Below the pieces are notes generated by a model. The model was not told the origin of the DNA and did not search any database. It worked only from the letters and a program-made list of their open reading frames with translations. Source: Lophium mytilinum (lineage: Eukaryota; Ascomycota; Dothideomycetes; Mytilinidiales; Mytilinidiaceae). From it: a stretch of DNA of 64,000 bases. The position numbers and the translations under genes were made by a program. Below, piece by piece: positions 9,934 through 21,433 of the stretch. The DNA lies in the NCBI GenBank assembly GCA_010093605.1, contig MU004195.1:312708-376707 (forward strand), in the 5' to 3' direction. Numbering within the stretch: position 1 is the first letter of the stretch; the number at the start of each line of letters is the position of its first letter.

Positions 9934-11745
9934 TCAGCTCTCTATGAACAGGAAGCTGGAGAAGTAGCTTTCTAGCTTGTTTACTGCGTCGGACGTTATT
10001 TCCATGGCGGTACCCACCCATCCATCTGGTCTGAGCACGAAGATAGCACCCCCGGTTACATCTACACCATAACGAGAGTGAGCGGCCTTCTCCACGTCGT
10101 AAAAGACTTTTCCGAAAGGCACGCCGCCTAGAAGCTCGTATGCAGAAGGGCCGGAGGTTGTTGCAATGGTAAGGAAGGAGATTGGTAGCGATTTGTTTGA
10201 CAGTACCTTCGAGTTTGCGACTGCATTGGAAAAGGTGGTCATGAATGGCTTGGTGTGCGAAATGTCTCCGGCAAATACGATAATGTAAAAATGTGCGATG
10301 TTTGGAGTTTCTTTTTGCAATCGTGTTGATTCAAATGTCCCCGGCTTTTGAAGAAGCACGTCCGGAGCTCTGTGGCCAGACTCAACGGGAACGGAGCCAG
10401 AGACTGATGAGAAAGTATTGGCAACGTTGAGTTTGTCGTCGACTTCGTAATATATACCCAGGCCACTGCTGAAGGTTGCCGCTTCCGCCATTACATGCCC
10501 TAAAACTTCATTCGGGTCTGCTTTTGGGTCTCCAGTCCAGCCAATGGGCAGTTGCATCGTCATGAGACGCGAGATATCTTTGTCATAGTTGATCAGTCGG
10601 TGTACGTTTGGCAGACGCTCAGCCTCATATGTGTGCAGAAGTTCCGGTTTTGCCAGTCCACGAAGGACTAAAGAGAGCTTCCAGCCTAGATTGACAGCAT
10701 CGTGGAGACCAGTATTCATTCCCTGCGCAGCACCTGAGCTATGTGTGTGGCATGCATCGCCGGCAAGGAAGACGCAGTCCTTGACCAACATGTTCCGAGC
10801 AATCCGCTGGCCGACAACGTAGATGGTCCACCAGTCAACCTGCGTAAAGCTAAGAGTAAATGGCTTGACAGATGCGATAGCTTCTTTCACGGCAGCTTCT
10901 TCGTTGAACTCCGCGTACGCCTTTTCGCGCTCGGCCGTGAATGCGAATCCAATTCGTGTTCCACCATGATCGAGAGCAGCCCATAACACATTTCCGTGAG
11001 TGGGGGATTCGATTGCAGCGTAAGATCTGGGTTTAGGCATGTTCGTTTCAATGACACCGTCGATGCGTACCCACTTGTCCTCGCTCGACGCGCCGTCGAA
11101 GGGAATGTCCATAGCCCGTCGGACAAAAGACCGTCCTCCATCTGCGCCAACCACATATTTGCACTTGATAACACTTCGAGCTCCGGTAATCCCGTTCTCA
11201 ACAGTTGCGGTGATCTTATACCCATTCCAACCAACACTATCGTCCACTTGTATGCCTACGAGTGACACTGGAGCATCGAGTGAGACCCCTTCACGCTTCA
11301 ATGCCTGCCGGAATATCTCTTCTTGGTATTTCTGGCGCAGCACAAGCGCAAAGTCCCATTTTGTGTCCTTCATAGTCTCCATGAAATACCATCCTCTACC
11401 CGCAACTTCATTGCCATCCTTGTCGTATGAAGCGGTTGTCCTGCACGCGAAACATTCCTGTGCTAAAGCATCCGCAAGACCCAATTGGTCCAGCATCTCC
11501 GTGCTGCGGGGGTATAGAGTAATAGCGCGGCCATACTGGTCTTGGGCGGATTTGGGCTCTTTCTCGATGATCTTGATTCGAAAGGGAGACGGGAGGCTAG
11601 CGGCGAACTGGTATGCTGTTATGAGGCCTTGGAGTGTCAGTTTCGAGATATAAGAGCGAAAGAGCAGGGAGTAATGAATACCTACAGGTCCTCCTCCCAC
11701 AACCAAGACATCGACATGCTCTACGGCTTCTTCTACTGATCCCAT
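9934..11745 (-). CDS. FAD-dependent aromatic monooxygenase (PheA/TfdB, phenol 2-monooxygenase type)
   Basis: Class A flavoprotein hydroxylase of phenolic or aromatic substrates using NAD(P)H and O2. Exons complement(11682..11745, 9934..11627), 585 aa. Removing a 54-nt intron (donor GTATTC, CTGAC branch, CAAG acceptor) turns a disrupted Rossmann motif into VLVVGGGPVG-LITAYQFAAS, the FAD ADP-binding fold. Also present: KYVVGADGGRSFVRR (DG motif), FLAGDACHTHSSGAAQGMN (GD motif) and a C-terminal thioredoxin-like dimerisation domain seen in phenol hydroxylases (from about residue 430: RAPDVLLQKPG to GAIFVLRPDGWVG). The intron is a multiple of three with no stop, so a retained form would still translate, with 18 extra residues inside the FAD fold. 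Substrate unknown. TfdB-like enzymes occur in both catabolism and polyketide tailoring. Confidence 0.9.
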   Translation of the reverse strand: MGSVEEAVEHVDVLVVGGGPVGIHYSLLFRSYISKLTLQGLITAYQFAASLPSPFRIKIIEKEPKSAQDQYGRAITLYPRSTEMLDQLGLADALAQECFACRTTASYDKDGNEVAGRGWYFMETMKDTKWDFALVLRQKYQEEIFRQALKREGVSLDAPVSLVGIQVDDSVGWNGYKITATVENGITGARSVIKCKYVVGADGGRSFVRRAMDIPFDGASSEDKWVRIDGVIETNMPKPRSYAAIESPTHGNVLWAALDHGGTRIGFAFTAEREKAYAEFNEEAAVKEAIASVKPFTLSFTQVDWWTIYVVGQRIARNMLVKDCVFLAGDACHTHSSGAAQGMNTGLHDAVNLGWKLSLVLRGLAKPELLHTYEAERLPNVHRLINYDKDISRLMTMQLPIGWTGDPKADPNEVLGHVMAEAATFSSGLGIYYEVDDKLNVANTFSSVSGSVPVESGHRAPDVLLQKPGTFESTRLQKETPNIAHFYIIVFAGDISHTKPFMTTFSNAVANSKVLSNKSLPISFLTIATTSGPSAYELLGGVPFGKVFYDVEKAAHSRYGVDVTGGAIFVLRPDGWVGTAMEITSDAVNKLESYFSSFLFIES

Positions 11746-13702
11746 ATCAACTAAATACCCTGGTGTCTACAGAGCAGAGACGTCTGTGGCTTGGGAGACG
11801 TCGCTCATCCTGGGAAGATGGGATGGAACCCCTCTTCACGGAAAGTGGAGGATTCCATCACAAGTCATCATGCCTCGATAAGCTACCCTTGGGACCGATG
11901 CAGTAGCAAATCGCGTCGGTCCAGTACACGGCATGCGTTACAGTCGACGTTGGGGGTGTGGAAAATGGGGGGGTGTTAGGTAAAAGATAGAGCCATGCCC
12001 GCGTCGATAAGAGCTGGTGTTCAGGGAAGCTTACTGCGACCGTCTAAGCGCATCCATAATAGGAGGATAGATCCTACCCACCTCCTAGATTCAGCATATG
12101 CCCAGCGTGCCAAGGTACTGGCCTAGTTTCTATTGCAAGCGGAGCTGTGCAATTGGGGGACCTATTCTATCCAAAATCACGTGCCACCAACTTACTTCTA
12201 TCCCTTTTACGACTTCTAAGTGAGAATTCAATCCTATAAAACATCACTCCAGCCTACATAAAAGGAAAGTAGAATGGTTCCTATGGTGTTGCTGGAGAGA
12301 TCCTACAGGGTCATGTGCATTGTCTAATCATCCCTCACCTCGTCTCTCGCTGCCAGTTCAACTTTTCATGCACGGCCACCCTCGACATCGTCGAGTTGCT
12401 CGACCAAACTGGTCTTGCCCCATTGACGGGCAACTTTCCTGATGAGTGAGCTACAGGTGTCATGTAGCTAGACGACATGTAGCCTGTCGAGCTTCGTACG
12501 TCGGCAATCTCAAAGGAGCTGAACGACGCCATCCCAATGACCTTCCAACCACGAACTTGTCGCAAGGGGGCAGCTAATAGGTGCCTATTTTCTACTACAT
12601 CGACGATGACATCCTACGAAAGTACCAAGGGTTGCTAAGCAAGAGTGTCCAAATATTTGGAATTCCATGCCCACCGGCGAGTAATCGATTCGACGCTTCA
12701 TCCACCTGGCGGATAGTGAATCGCCGGGGCCATTTTGCTGTCTCTTTCTCTCATCCAACTCTCAGTGCTATGGGCCCTTAAGGTGTTTCTCGATTCTCAT
12801 GTTTCTTTCAGTCTTGATGGTTCACCCACGTGACCACACTACAGGCTTACGCCAAGTCTCCGAAAATCGATCTCCGAAGAGCCTCATCAGTCCTGATGAG
12901 GAAGGGATACTGGAGATTGTTCTTTGAAGAATCTTCCGAAGAGATAGCACAGAGCTACCTGTGCTCTTGAAAGTACTTTCGTGCGAGATTTCACTCGGCC
13001 GTAACTTCATGAGAAAACTGCACACTTAGTCTCCCAAACACAACCTATCATTCTTCCAAGAGTCCGTTCTCATACCCAGGTGCTCATTCTTGATCCCAGG
13101 CATTAATTAGTCGGCACCATGCTGCATCTGACGCCGACTTTCTAGTCCGAGGGCCCCCACCGTCGGTAATAAGTCCCATCCTACAACGCAGGTACCATGA
13201 CGGAGACGGAAGTGGCTGTGAGATCTACCCGTACCGTGCGCCACCCGCGACCTACCCATTATTTATTCTCATACAGCTAGTCTATTACCCAAAACCAGCC
13301 TCCTTGGCGGGCCTTGTCCGGTTCGGAATTTGAGGACGACTGTTCTGCGTCCCGATTGCACGGAGGCTGACGCCCAAGTACCCACATTCGGATTCAAAGA
13401 GTAACTATCGGCTGATGGAATAGCTCCGCGCCGTGTAGTATGAGCTGCATACCATCCGTGCATACTCAGATCTCGGAGCAGAGCCGCGCACGTCAGTCCG
13501 CATTGTACGCGTCGTGCGCAGGGTTGACAGCTCTCAAGGACCGCAAGAAACATATATAAACCACATCAATCTCGACAGGAATCTCATCATCCAACCCAGC
13601 CATCCAGTCATCTCTTCAAGCCACCTCAGTCAACCCAACATCGACCTTCCGATCTAAACCTTCATTCCAAAACCCAACTAAGGAACTCTATCTCCACCAA
13701 AA
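11746..13702. other. long intergenic region
   Basis: About 1.95 kb with no supported gene. Small open frames near 12335-12565 and 12581-12781 lack starts or splice signals that make sense. A TATA box (TATATAAA, 13553-13560) lies 143 bp upstream of the secreted-protein ATG, followed by a C/A-rich leader typical of a well-expressed fungal gene. Confidence 0.5.
13553..13560 (+). promoter_or_regulatory. TATA box of the small secreted protein gene
   Basis: TATATAAA placed 143 bp before the ATG at 13703, with a pyrimidine/A-rich 5' leader (CATCAATCT, CATCATCC) after it. Strong TATA boxes in filamentous fungi usually mark inducible or highly expressed genes. Confidence 0.55.
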
Positions 13703-14157
13703 ATGCGTTTCTCAACCATCATCCTCCCCGTCAGCGCCGTCCTCGGTCTAGCCACTGCTCAGTCCTGCTCTGGAGGCACCGAGCCCACCTACTCCGATTG
13801 TGTCGCAGCATCGAACCTCATTGACACATCCTCGACCTACGAAGCTGGCGCGGTAGTCAGCTACGGCGGCTGTGCCGCCACCGTTGAAGATTCTAGCCTC
13901 GGCGGCAAAGAGTTTCAGGTGCTCGCTGTGAGCATTATTAGTGCGTGCGGCACTAGCGGGAGTGCGCAGAGCGGTGACTCAGTTGTAAGTATACGAAAAG
14001 CACTTGCCAGAGGAAATGGAAACTAACCTAGCGAAAGGTCTCCGTTGCACCTGCTGGTGCTAAGATCCGTCGTGACCTTGACGACGTAAAGAACATCGGC
14101 GACAAGCTAAATGGCGGGGACAAGCGTGCTGTTCGCTCGGCCAAGTTCAGGGCTTAG
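13703..14157 (+). CDS. small secreted cysteine-containing protein
   Basis: Exons 13703..13984 and 14038..14157, 133 aa. N-terminal signal peptide MRFSTIILPVSAVLGLATA with likely cleavage before QSCSGG. The mature part has four cysteines (SC, DC, GGC, AC), enough for two disulphides, in a Ser/Gly/Thr-rich context. The tail carries basic pairs (KIRRDLDD, DKRAVRSAKFRA) that look like Kex2-type processing sites. Intron donor GTAAGT, acceptor AAAG. A TATA box and a C/A-rich leader suggest strong, possibly condition-dependent expression. I do not recognise the family. Size, secretion signal and cysteines are compatible with an effector-like or cell-surface protein, which is inference only. Confidence 0.75.
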
Positions 14158-15222
14158 ATGACGATATGAGGCTCTAAGGATCTTTCGCTTCGAAGAGGAG
14201 GGTATTGGAAGCATGACCACAAAATGATAAGGGCGAGAGAGCAGCTGGTTTGCGATCTCTTCTTGTGTAAGATTTTCTTTTGGGGTTCTCCGCCAGGATT
14301 CCCTATGTAGCATATTTAGACTGCACACTAGAGTAGCTCAAGTTGTTTCCTCCCGCTATTCATTGCCTTTGGTCCTCTCGTCTTAACTTCTGCCTGTAAT
14401 CAAATGCTTACCCGATGGCTGCTGCGAGGGTCTGATCCTAATGTAAGAATACAAATACGCCTTCGAGGGTTCCCAGAACGGACACCAAGCTTAAGTTTGC
14501 CTTTATAGGACTGATACTCAGCCCCACAGCTGTCATCGGAAATTCGCTACCGCAATGCTGGGTCGATGCGATACCCACGTTGCAAAGCGATAAAGGTCCT
14601 CAGCTGCTAAGCTTACATTTTGCTGACGCTGAACCCAGACGGCCTGACCATATATAGCCCTCTCCGCCCATCACGGAGTCAGCTAATTGCCCATCTATTA
14701 TTCATATGTATAGGCAAAAAGGAAGTATACATAAAACTAGTATGCATCAAGTATATATTAAAGGTGTTCTTCCTATTAGCCTAAAAATAACCAGCTTTAG
14801 CCTTATCCTCGCTTAAGTCTGGCCTTCGATTGGATGCTATTTACGCAAGTAAGCAAGGCTTATGCATGAGTGTGCTTATTGATCCATTCAGCTTAGCTTG
14901 TGCCATTCGAATGAAAGCTAGTCTCACCCACAATCAGCTAGAGTTAATGCAGCGGGGCCCCGCGCTACTACATTAAGTTGGCGAAGAGTAACCACCCCAG
15001 ATAGTTAAGAATGAGCGACTATGCGACCCGTGCTGGGGACGAAGGATGGGATCTCTAAGCTGAAGATCCCTTTTGAGGATTGATCAAGAATCTATGAGGT
15101 CAAAGTTCGAAATATCAAGGGAGTGGGGTATATCACCCGTCTGAAGGCCCGTCCGGTCGGGTCCTTACTTTGGCTACAAGCAACCACTCTCTTCCTTTAA
15201 CGTTAGAATTGATTGGTAAACA
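14158..15222. other. intergenic, with an AT-rich stretch
   Basis: No gene supported. About 14690-14860 is markedly AT- and TA-rich (many TATA, ATAT and TTAG words) compared with flanking DNA. It could be a decayed, RIP-affected repeat remnant, but no element end or coding remnant is visible. Confidence 0.4.
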
Positions 15223-16499
15223 ATGAAGCTGCACGCTTTCTTGGTAAGTGCCATCCTCAAGCATCAACCATTCGCTTGTCTAGACCCGTTAATCGTAGCT
15301 CAAGGCTGTCGAATGGGCCGGAGTAGCAATAGCCCTCACCTTCCTTCTTATGCGCCTCGCCATCCGCTGGAAAATATTCAAACGCCTCGCCTTAGACGAC
15401 TACCTCGTAATCCTTGCATGGTGCACTCTTCTTCCAGCCGAAATCATCTGGCATACTCAAATCCGGAGTTATTTCGATAAAACCGACTCCATGCCGCCGG
15501 CCTCGGTTTACGTTGACCATTATGTCTCTAACAAGATAAAAGAAGGTCCGATGTGGCACGCGACGTATCACGTCCTTTTCGGTGTTTGCCTTTGGTCTGT
15601 GAAGTTCTCGTTTCTAGCTTTCTTCTGGAATATTGTGGATAGGACCCACACTCGGGGTATTTGGTGGTGGGTAGTAACGAGCATCACGGCCATAACTTTC
15701 GTTACGTTCGTATGTCTTTGGCCGTGGGAATGTACCGGCGGATCAGTCGAGCATCTACTCGGTGAGCCCCTCCTCCTCTATACCAAACCCAATCACTAAC
15801 CCCACACCAGTCTACTGCCAAACCAAACCCCAAATCCACATCGCAGACACCATGTTTCAAGTCAACACCGCCTTCGACTTCATCACCGACGGCCTCAGTA
15901 TGCCTTCCCCCCGTTCCCCAAACCTCAACCCCCTAACAGCAGCCCCAGTCATCTCAATCGCCACCCGCATCCTCTGGCCCGCCCGCATCTCCCTCCTCAA
16001 AAAAACCCTCCTCCTCGCCGTCTTCGCCTGCATCATCCTCACCATGGCCATCTCCCTCATGCGCATCATCATCGCGCCATCTCATAAACTCAGCCAAACG
16101 ACCGACCTCCCCTGGCACTGGCACTTCACGTGGAGCGTCGTCGAGATGAGTCTCTCGATTTCCGTGGCGTGCCTTATCTCTTTTCATCAGCTTTATGTTA
16201 GCTCTCATGGCCAGAGTATGGACTCGTCTCGCACGTCTTCGAAGTCGTCATTGCGGAGGAGGTTGCGGTCGACGTTCCCGATGCTGGCGAGCTGGAGGAG
16301 TGGGGAGACGATGGGTGCGGATGAAGTGGGGCGGTCGGAGACGACGCTGGTGCCGCTGCAGGGAGTTTATGTTAGGAATGAGGTTGAGGTTGAGCGGAGC
16401 GAGGGTGTGGAGGAGAGGTTTACGGCGGTACCGCGAGGGTATCCGCCGAAAACGGGAGCGAGGGCGAGTGTGATAGCTCGGGAGTATGAGGGACCGTGA
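15223..16499 (+). CDS. Pth11/rhodopsin-domain-like seven-helix membrane protein
   Basis: Exons 15223..15243, 15305..15761, 15811..15897 and 15949..16499, 371 aa. The joined protein has a helix (AVEWAGVAIALTFLLMRLAI), the fungal-rhodopsin-domain words LALDDYLVILAW and WHATYHVLFGVCLWSVKFSFLAFFW, then VVTSITAITFVTFVCLW, a Cys-containing loop, TAFDFITDGLIISIATRILW, a further helix FACIILTMAISLMRIIIA and a last helix ending LISFHQLYV. This is the layout of the large fungal integral-membrane family (Pth11-like, DUF rhodopsin, SAT4). A Ser/Arg-rich cytosolic tail of about 90 residues follows. No CFEM domain precedes it. Such proteins are proposed surface sensors or GPCR-like receptors; the ligand is unknown. 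The first exon is only 21 nt, but the splice (HAFL|AVEW) keeps frame with GTAAGT and AAG. Confidence 0.8.
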
Positions 16500-17090
16500 G
16501 ATTGGAGTGGGAGAGTGGTCTGAGACATTCTCATCGGGTTACTGCTAGGCAGTCTGTTAGGGGTAGCTTCGAAATAGATTCGAGTGCCGTGCTTCAAGAA
16601 GCGCAAGAGAGGGAGATCATAGAGAGTTATCCGCGGGAGCTGCGTCGACGCGGGAGGGGTTCGGATCCTGCTCAAGGAGTATCTCAGAGATGATGATCGG
16701 GATCCTAATTCGCACGATCTGGAAGACGCCGTGGGAAGAGGGCTGCTCTCTGCTGTTAGTCTCTTCGAAGCCTTACTAGGGATTGCCGTAGATTACTGGA
16801 AGACCTCACCAATCGACTGTTTAAGCGACACGGCATCCTAAAGGGGGTTTGGTTGTAAAGGAAGATATGCAGTCTTGAGAGAGAAAATTGGGCCTAGTGG
16901 AACGTATATCATGTCGAGGAGAAACGAAACGGGGGTCAATGAGACTTCGCCCCCTAAAATCTTCACAGAAAGCATTTGTGAGGACAAGGACATATATAAA
17001 CAATTCGTGGGATTAAAAACAACGCCGCATCATGCATCCCTATGAGTTCATACAAAGAATAAAAGAGTATTCGCCGACGACGCCAGAACT
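16500..17090. other. intergenic between converging genes
   Basis: About 590 bp between the 3' ends of the membrane-protein gene and the S41 protease gene. No coding signal. ACATATATAAAC near 16990 probably belongs to 3' untranslated sequence of the minus gene. Confidence 0.45.
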
Positions 17091-19406
17091 CTACAAGAAG
17101 AGTGCCAATACCACGCCAACAGCGGCGAACAGAGGCACGCTGGCGCCGCTCATGGCGTCGTTGCTCTGCAACACGTTCGGGACGGTGGTGTTGTACACCA
17201 CCGACTCGCTCGTAGGATCGCCCGTAGAGTTGGCAACGCACCCCTTGTTACCCCACTTCGTATCAACGGCTGTCTTCCACACCTCCGTGACATCAAAGAT
17301 GTGTTTCGCGGTGTAGAACAGCCTGCAATCCGCAGCCTCGTAGTGGAACTCCGCCGGCGTCTCAGTGGTGTCATTCTGGAGTATCGTGTCCTCTGCGTTG
17401 ATAGATCCGACGGGCTTGCCGTCTCCCCAAGCGAGACGACTTGCCAACTGCGCTGGGTATGCGAGAGTGCCGATGACAGTTGAATTGAGCTTTGCGGCAG
17501 TCTCCTCATGGAGCGTGGTGACAACCTCTAGAAACTTCTGTGCCCACTGGTTGATAGTCACAAATTCAAGGACACGCGAGCCCTTGGTGCCAGCGACGGC
17601 TTGCATGGGCGCTGCGACGGGAAGACCACCGAAGACGAGACTTTCCACATTGCCTGACTGTCGCATCAGAAGAGAGAAGATACTGCAGGTGGAAGAGCAT
17701 TGGCCATCTTGCAGGACTAAAATGTTTTCCGCGAGGAAAGGTTGTTCGGTGATGTTTGAGAGGTTGCCAGTGCCGGTGATGGTGACGCCAGCAGTTTGGA
17801 GGTCGAACTAAGTGAGAGATGTGGATTAGAACACGTGTGGAGTTTAGTCTGACTGGGATTACTTACAACAGGTCTCCTGAGCGTGGTAAATTGGTCATTG
17901 TAAACAGTGTGCGGCCCGTAGAACTGCTCGAATGACGTGAAAGGTTTGTTGTTGATATCCAGGTTTGTGTCGTATTCGAAGTCGCTCAAGGCGCCCTGCT
18001 CCAGGTATTCGGCGAGAGTAGAGTTCGCTTCGGCAAGTTGGGCTTGCAACGTCTTGTTGTCAGCCAGTAACGAGACCCCTTCACCCATGATGTGCCACGC
18101 GTCTTGAGCCCGGTACCGACTGGCACCATAGATTTCGTGCGTGGGGAAGAGTTGCTTGAATACTTCGAATCCAGCATAAACCCAGCCGCCACCGTTCTGA
18201 CGCAAATCGACAATGAGCTTGCTCTTCCCTTTTGATTTGGCATCGGCAAGAAATTCTCGAGTCTTATTTTGGAAAACTCCCACACCAAGAGGTGGCTCAA
18301 ACGATGGGATACTGAGCACGGCGACATCCTCATAGCTAGCGCCTTCAAGGTAGTATCCTCCAATGGTTCCCGAATCGGTGTCGTACACAACAGGCTCGGG
18401 ATAGCCGAAGGGAGTCTTGGCTGGCGCTGCGGGAGTTGCAGAGGGAGTCTCCGGGGTTCCGCTTGGGGTGGGCGTACGTGTTGGTATCTTTGGTCCGGTA
18501 CAGAACTGGGAAAAGAAAGTCTCTCCACTGTCAACTCCGTCCCACGCCGATGGGTCATTAATGATGGCCTCGTTATCCAGGCTCCATTCCGTGCCATTCG
18601 CGAACGTGATGTTTGTGGTGGATCCAGCGTAATTTCCGCCGCCAGCAAAAAACCCAAGCACGAGTTCTTCGGCCTGCGCACCGGTCGCTTGTTGCGGGAA
18701 CAAGGTGTTGTAACGAGTGTCTACGTCATGAAAAATCTGGGTCACTGCTAATTCAGTGAGCCACTGGGTGGCGTCCTCGCCGTCGATCAATTTGACTACA
18801 GAGGGTGTGAAAGTTGCTCCATTGGCGGTTTTGTTAAGGTCGCTGTAAACATAGAGCTCGGGAAGAGCAACTCCGTCGGTGGAAACAGATACCAGGCCGG
18901 CCGGCCGTCTAAACGTGAAAACATCGATGATATCCGCTCGATAGTAAAGGTGGTTATCGTAACCACTGCCAATGAGGTTACCGAGGGCAGTCTGCACGGC
19001 ATATTCGCTTTTGTAAACCCCGTTCTTGATTCCACGAGAAATGACGTCCAGGCCACCAAAGATATCCACTGCTTTCTCCTTGTATCCAAATTGCCTCGGA
19101 GGATTTTTTAGGTATGCCGTATTGCTGTTCCACTGGAGGAAGACTTTCAGTTGCTCGATCAACAGTTGGTTCCCTGCGACATCTACGGGGACCGTGTTAA
19201 GGCAGTCGTATGCCGCGTCGGCTGGAAGGAGTGGCCTCTGGCCTTCAGGGAGTTTGCTGATGTAGGTACTGATGAGAGCGCATGGATTTTGCTTTCCGGC
19301 GGGAGTTGGGGAGCTCGAGTTCGAGGGAGAGGGTGGGTATATGGTGTGCGTTTGAGCATATGACACCCCAAGCCCGCCAAAGACGGTTGCTAGTAGGGCT
19401 GAGCGC
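17091..19406 (-). CDS. secreted S41-family (tail-specific-protease-like) peptidase, probably GPI-anchored
   Basis: Visible exons complement(17867..19406, 17091..17807), about 752 codons. The initiator exon upstream of 19406 is not resolved: the acceptor CTCTAG at 19407 has a CTAAC branch, so a short first exon lies further upstream. Reading starts in a signal peptide (SALLATVFGGLGVSYAQ). The serine-protease core shows KSKLIVDLRQNGGGWVYAG, NILVLQDGQCSSTCSIFSLL (nucleophile Ser after DGQC) and VFGGLPVAAPMQAVAGTKG, as in fungal S41/CPAF-like peptidases. There are several N-x-S/T sites, a Pro/Thr linker (TPTPSGTPETPSATPAAP) and a C-terminal hydrophobic tail after SNDAMSGAS, typical of GPI attachment. 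Probably a cell-wall or extracellular protease; natural substrate unknown. Confidence 0.82.
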
Positions 19407-21433
19407 CTAGAGCAGCCGTGTTAGTGTATGTTAGGAATCGAAGGCGCGAATCGAAAGTCTATTGTATTAGTGCCTGAGGCAGCTACATGTCCAGAAGCTC
19501 CAGTACCCTCAGAGATGGTAAAGCTTAGTGATGATCACAATGAGGGCACAGTCCTCTGCTAGTGTCATAGCGAGCTTATAGATGGTAAAAAGAGCATACA
19601 TACATCTTTTTTAAAGAACTGAGAGGCGAAAGAAGTGGGCTCGACGGCGTGTCTTACGCAGACAAAGTACGGCCCGAATGATGCAACGATTCAAAGAGCG
19701 ACAGTATGCGCGACTAAGAAATATACGTTGGGGAGGGAAGGGAAGGAAAGAGGATTCAGTACAGGTCAATACCGGCGAAGTGATTGAATAGAGCCAGATA
19801 CCAAGGGCAGGTGGATCGGCGACATCTTATATGCAACCCTAAGGTAGTTGAATAACGATCTAGCATCTGGTGGCAGTGTTAAGCCACGAGAACGGGGTAC
19901 GCTATGCTTGGTCCACATGGTGCCTGGCTAGCGTAGGTTGAGGCTGAGGCTGAGAGCCCTATGGCCCTTTTGAGCAATTCTCATCTCGGAAGTTGGGTCC
20001 AAACAAGCTTAACGCCTAACAAGCCTTGAAGATCTTCAACCGATGTTTCATGGGGCCGCAAAGCGACAAAGGCCAAAAATAGAGCTACAGATGTCTGTCC
20101 ATTGCACAACTTTCCACCGAAACTTCTCTGATTTTGATGCTTTGAATCATGGCCTCAAGGCTACCAAATTTCGCGGCTGAAGACGACATTTTTCTATGGC
20201 TGACAGCTGGGCATAGTAGGGCCGAGAATCTCACGTTACCCGCTCGAGGTGGCCCGAGCCATCGAACGAGACTCCACTGAGCAATGCTGGACTTGCTATG
20301 GTGGGCGCGCTATAACATTTCGTTTTCGCTGACGCTTTTGGGGGCTCAATGTTGAACGTTCTGCCGAGCTGATGCCACCCTGGCCGGAGGAAATGAAGCA
20401 GTCCTGATGTGCGGGCAAGAAAGCGTGATGTGATCAATTTTGACCCATGGGGGCTGGGGCCATGATCGAACAGAGGAACCTCCCTGTTTCGTGAACTGTG
20501 AATGGATGGAAACTGAGGGCAGGGCTGAGGATAATGAAGGGGGATTCGGGCGGAAGCACGGGCGATGTTGGTAATATTTGGAAGCGTCACGGACCGTTGG
20601 ATAATCCAAGCAGCCGCCAAGCCGGCAAACTGGCAGTCTTAGGGTTCTCCAACACTGAAACCCCACGATGCGTTGTACTTTCCATCTCAGGCCCGTCGTG
20701 GCCGATAGCACATATGGAAATGCGTGCCCGTTGGGTCAAACATCACGCCAATGACCCGGCGAGGTTGAGAAAGGGGCACGTCCACCTCCCGCGGCTCGGC
20801 GCGAGTGCATACAAAAGCGTTATTCCGCCCTCCTTGGATGACGGCCAGCCCAGCCGGAAAGCTTCCATTATAGCTTTCAGGTTAGAACATAGCATATGGC
20901 TTGGATCCCAGGTCGCGTCGCTTTGCGAAATTAACTGCGCCTCCGACAGAATCTCACGCCTCGACAATCTCACAGCCCTTCCCTAAAACGGTAAATGCGC
21001 TTCAAGTGCCAACAATTCTCAGTAGATGGGTGGGTATTTCTCCTAGGACAGCAAATGCAACATTCTAACGGCTACGTTACGAGAATAGCCATATATTCTT
21101 CCGGTCCCATCTCTCTAGGTCCAGAAATAGCATTTTCAAGACAAGCTATTACATAGTACGAGTGGCTGTCGTTGATCAAGCTTTGTCTCCACGTGTTGAC
21201 CCATGCTTATACTACATGTTCGTCGAGCTGAGAGCCTGGTGAGGGCCTGCTCGAGGCTTATGCGATAAGTACCACCAACCTTACGTACCAGCAAAAACTC
21301 CGCGTGAGGCCCCACAGTAGCGGCATGGTTGTACCTCTCGGTTTCGCTGTTCGGGAAAAGCGCACAATCGTCCCAGTCCCAAATGTTCCAGGAAGAAAAC
21401 TCCAGACTCAATTATGCAGTTCTCAATTCAAAT
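19407..21433. other. long intergenic region
   Basis: About 2 kb. The first 250 bp probably hold the missing first exon and promoter of the S41 protease. The rest (19700-21400) has overlapping open frames on both strands, none with a recognisable domain. Nothing else supported. Confidence 0.45.

Noticed and set aside
12335-12781. Possible remnant coding words (for example TLDIVELLDQTGLAP on plus)
   Set aside because: Too short to name a family and flanked by stops in all frames; could not separate it from chance.
14690-14860. AT-rich stretch as a decayed RIP-affected transposon
   Set aside because: Composition alone; no element ends, repeats or coding remnants seen.
18269-18751. 160-codon plus-strand frame inside the S41 protease gene
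   Set aside because: Antisense shadow without motif support.
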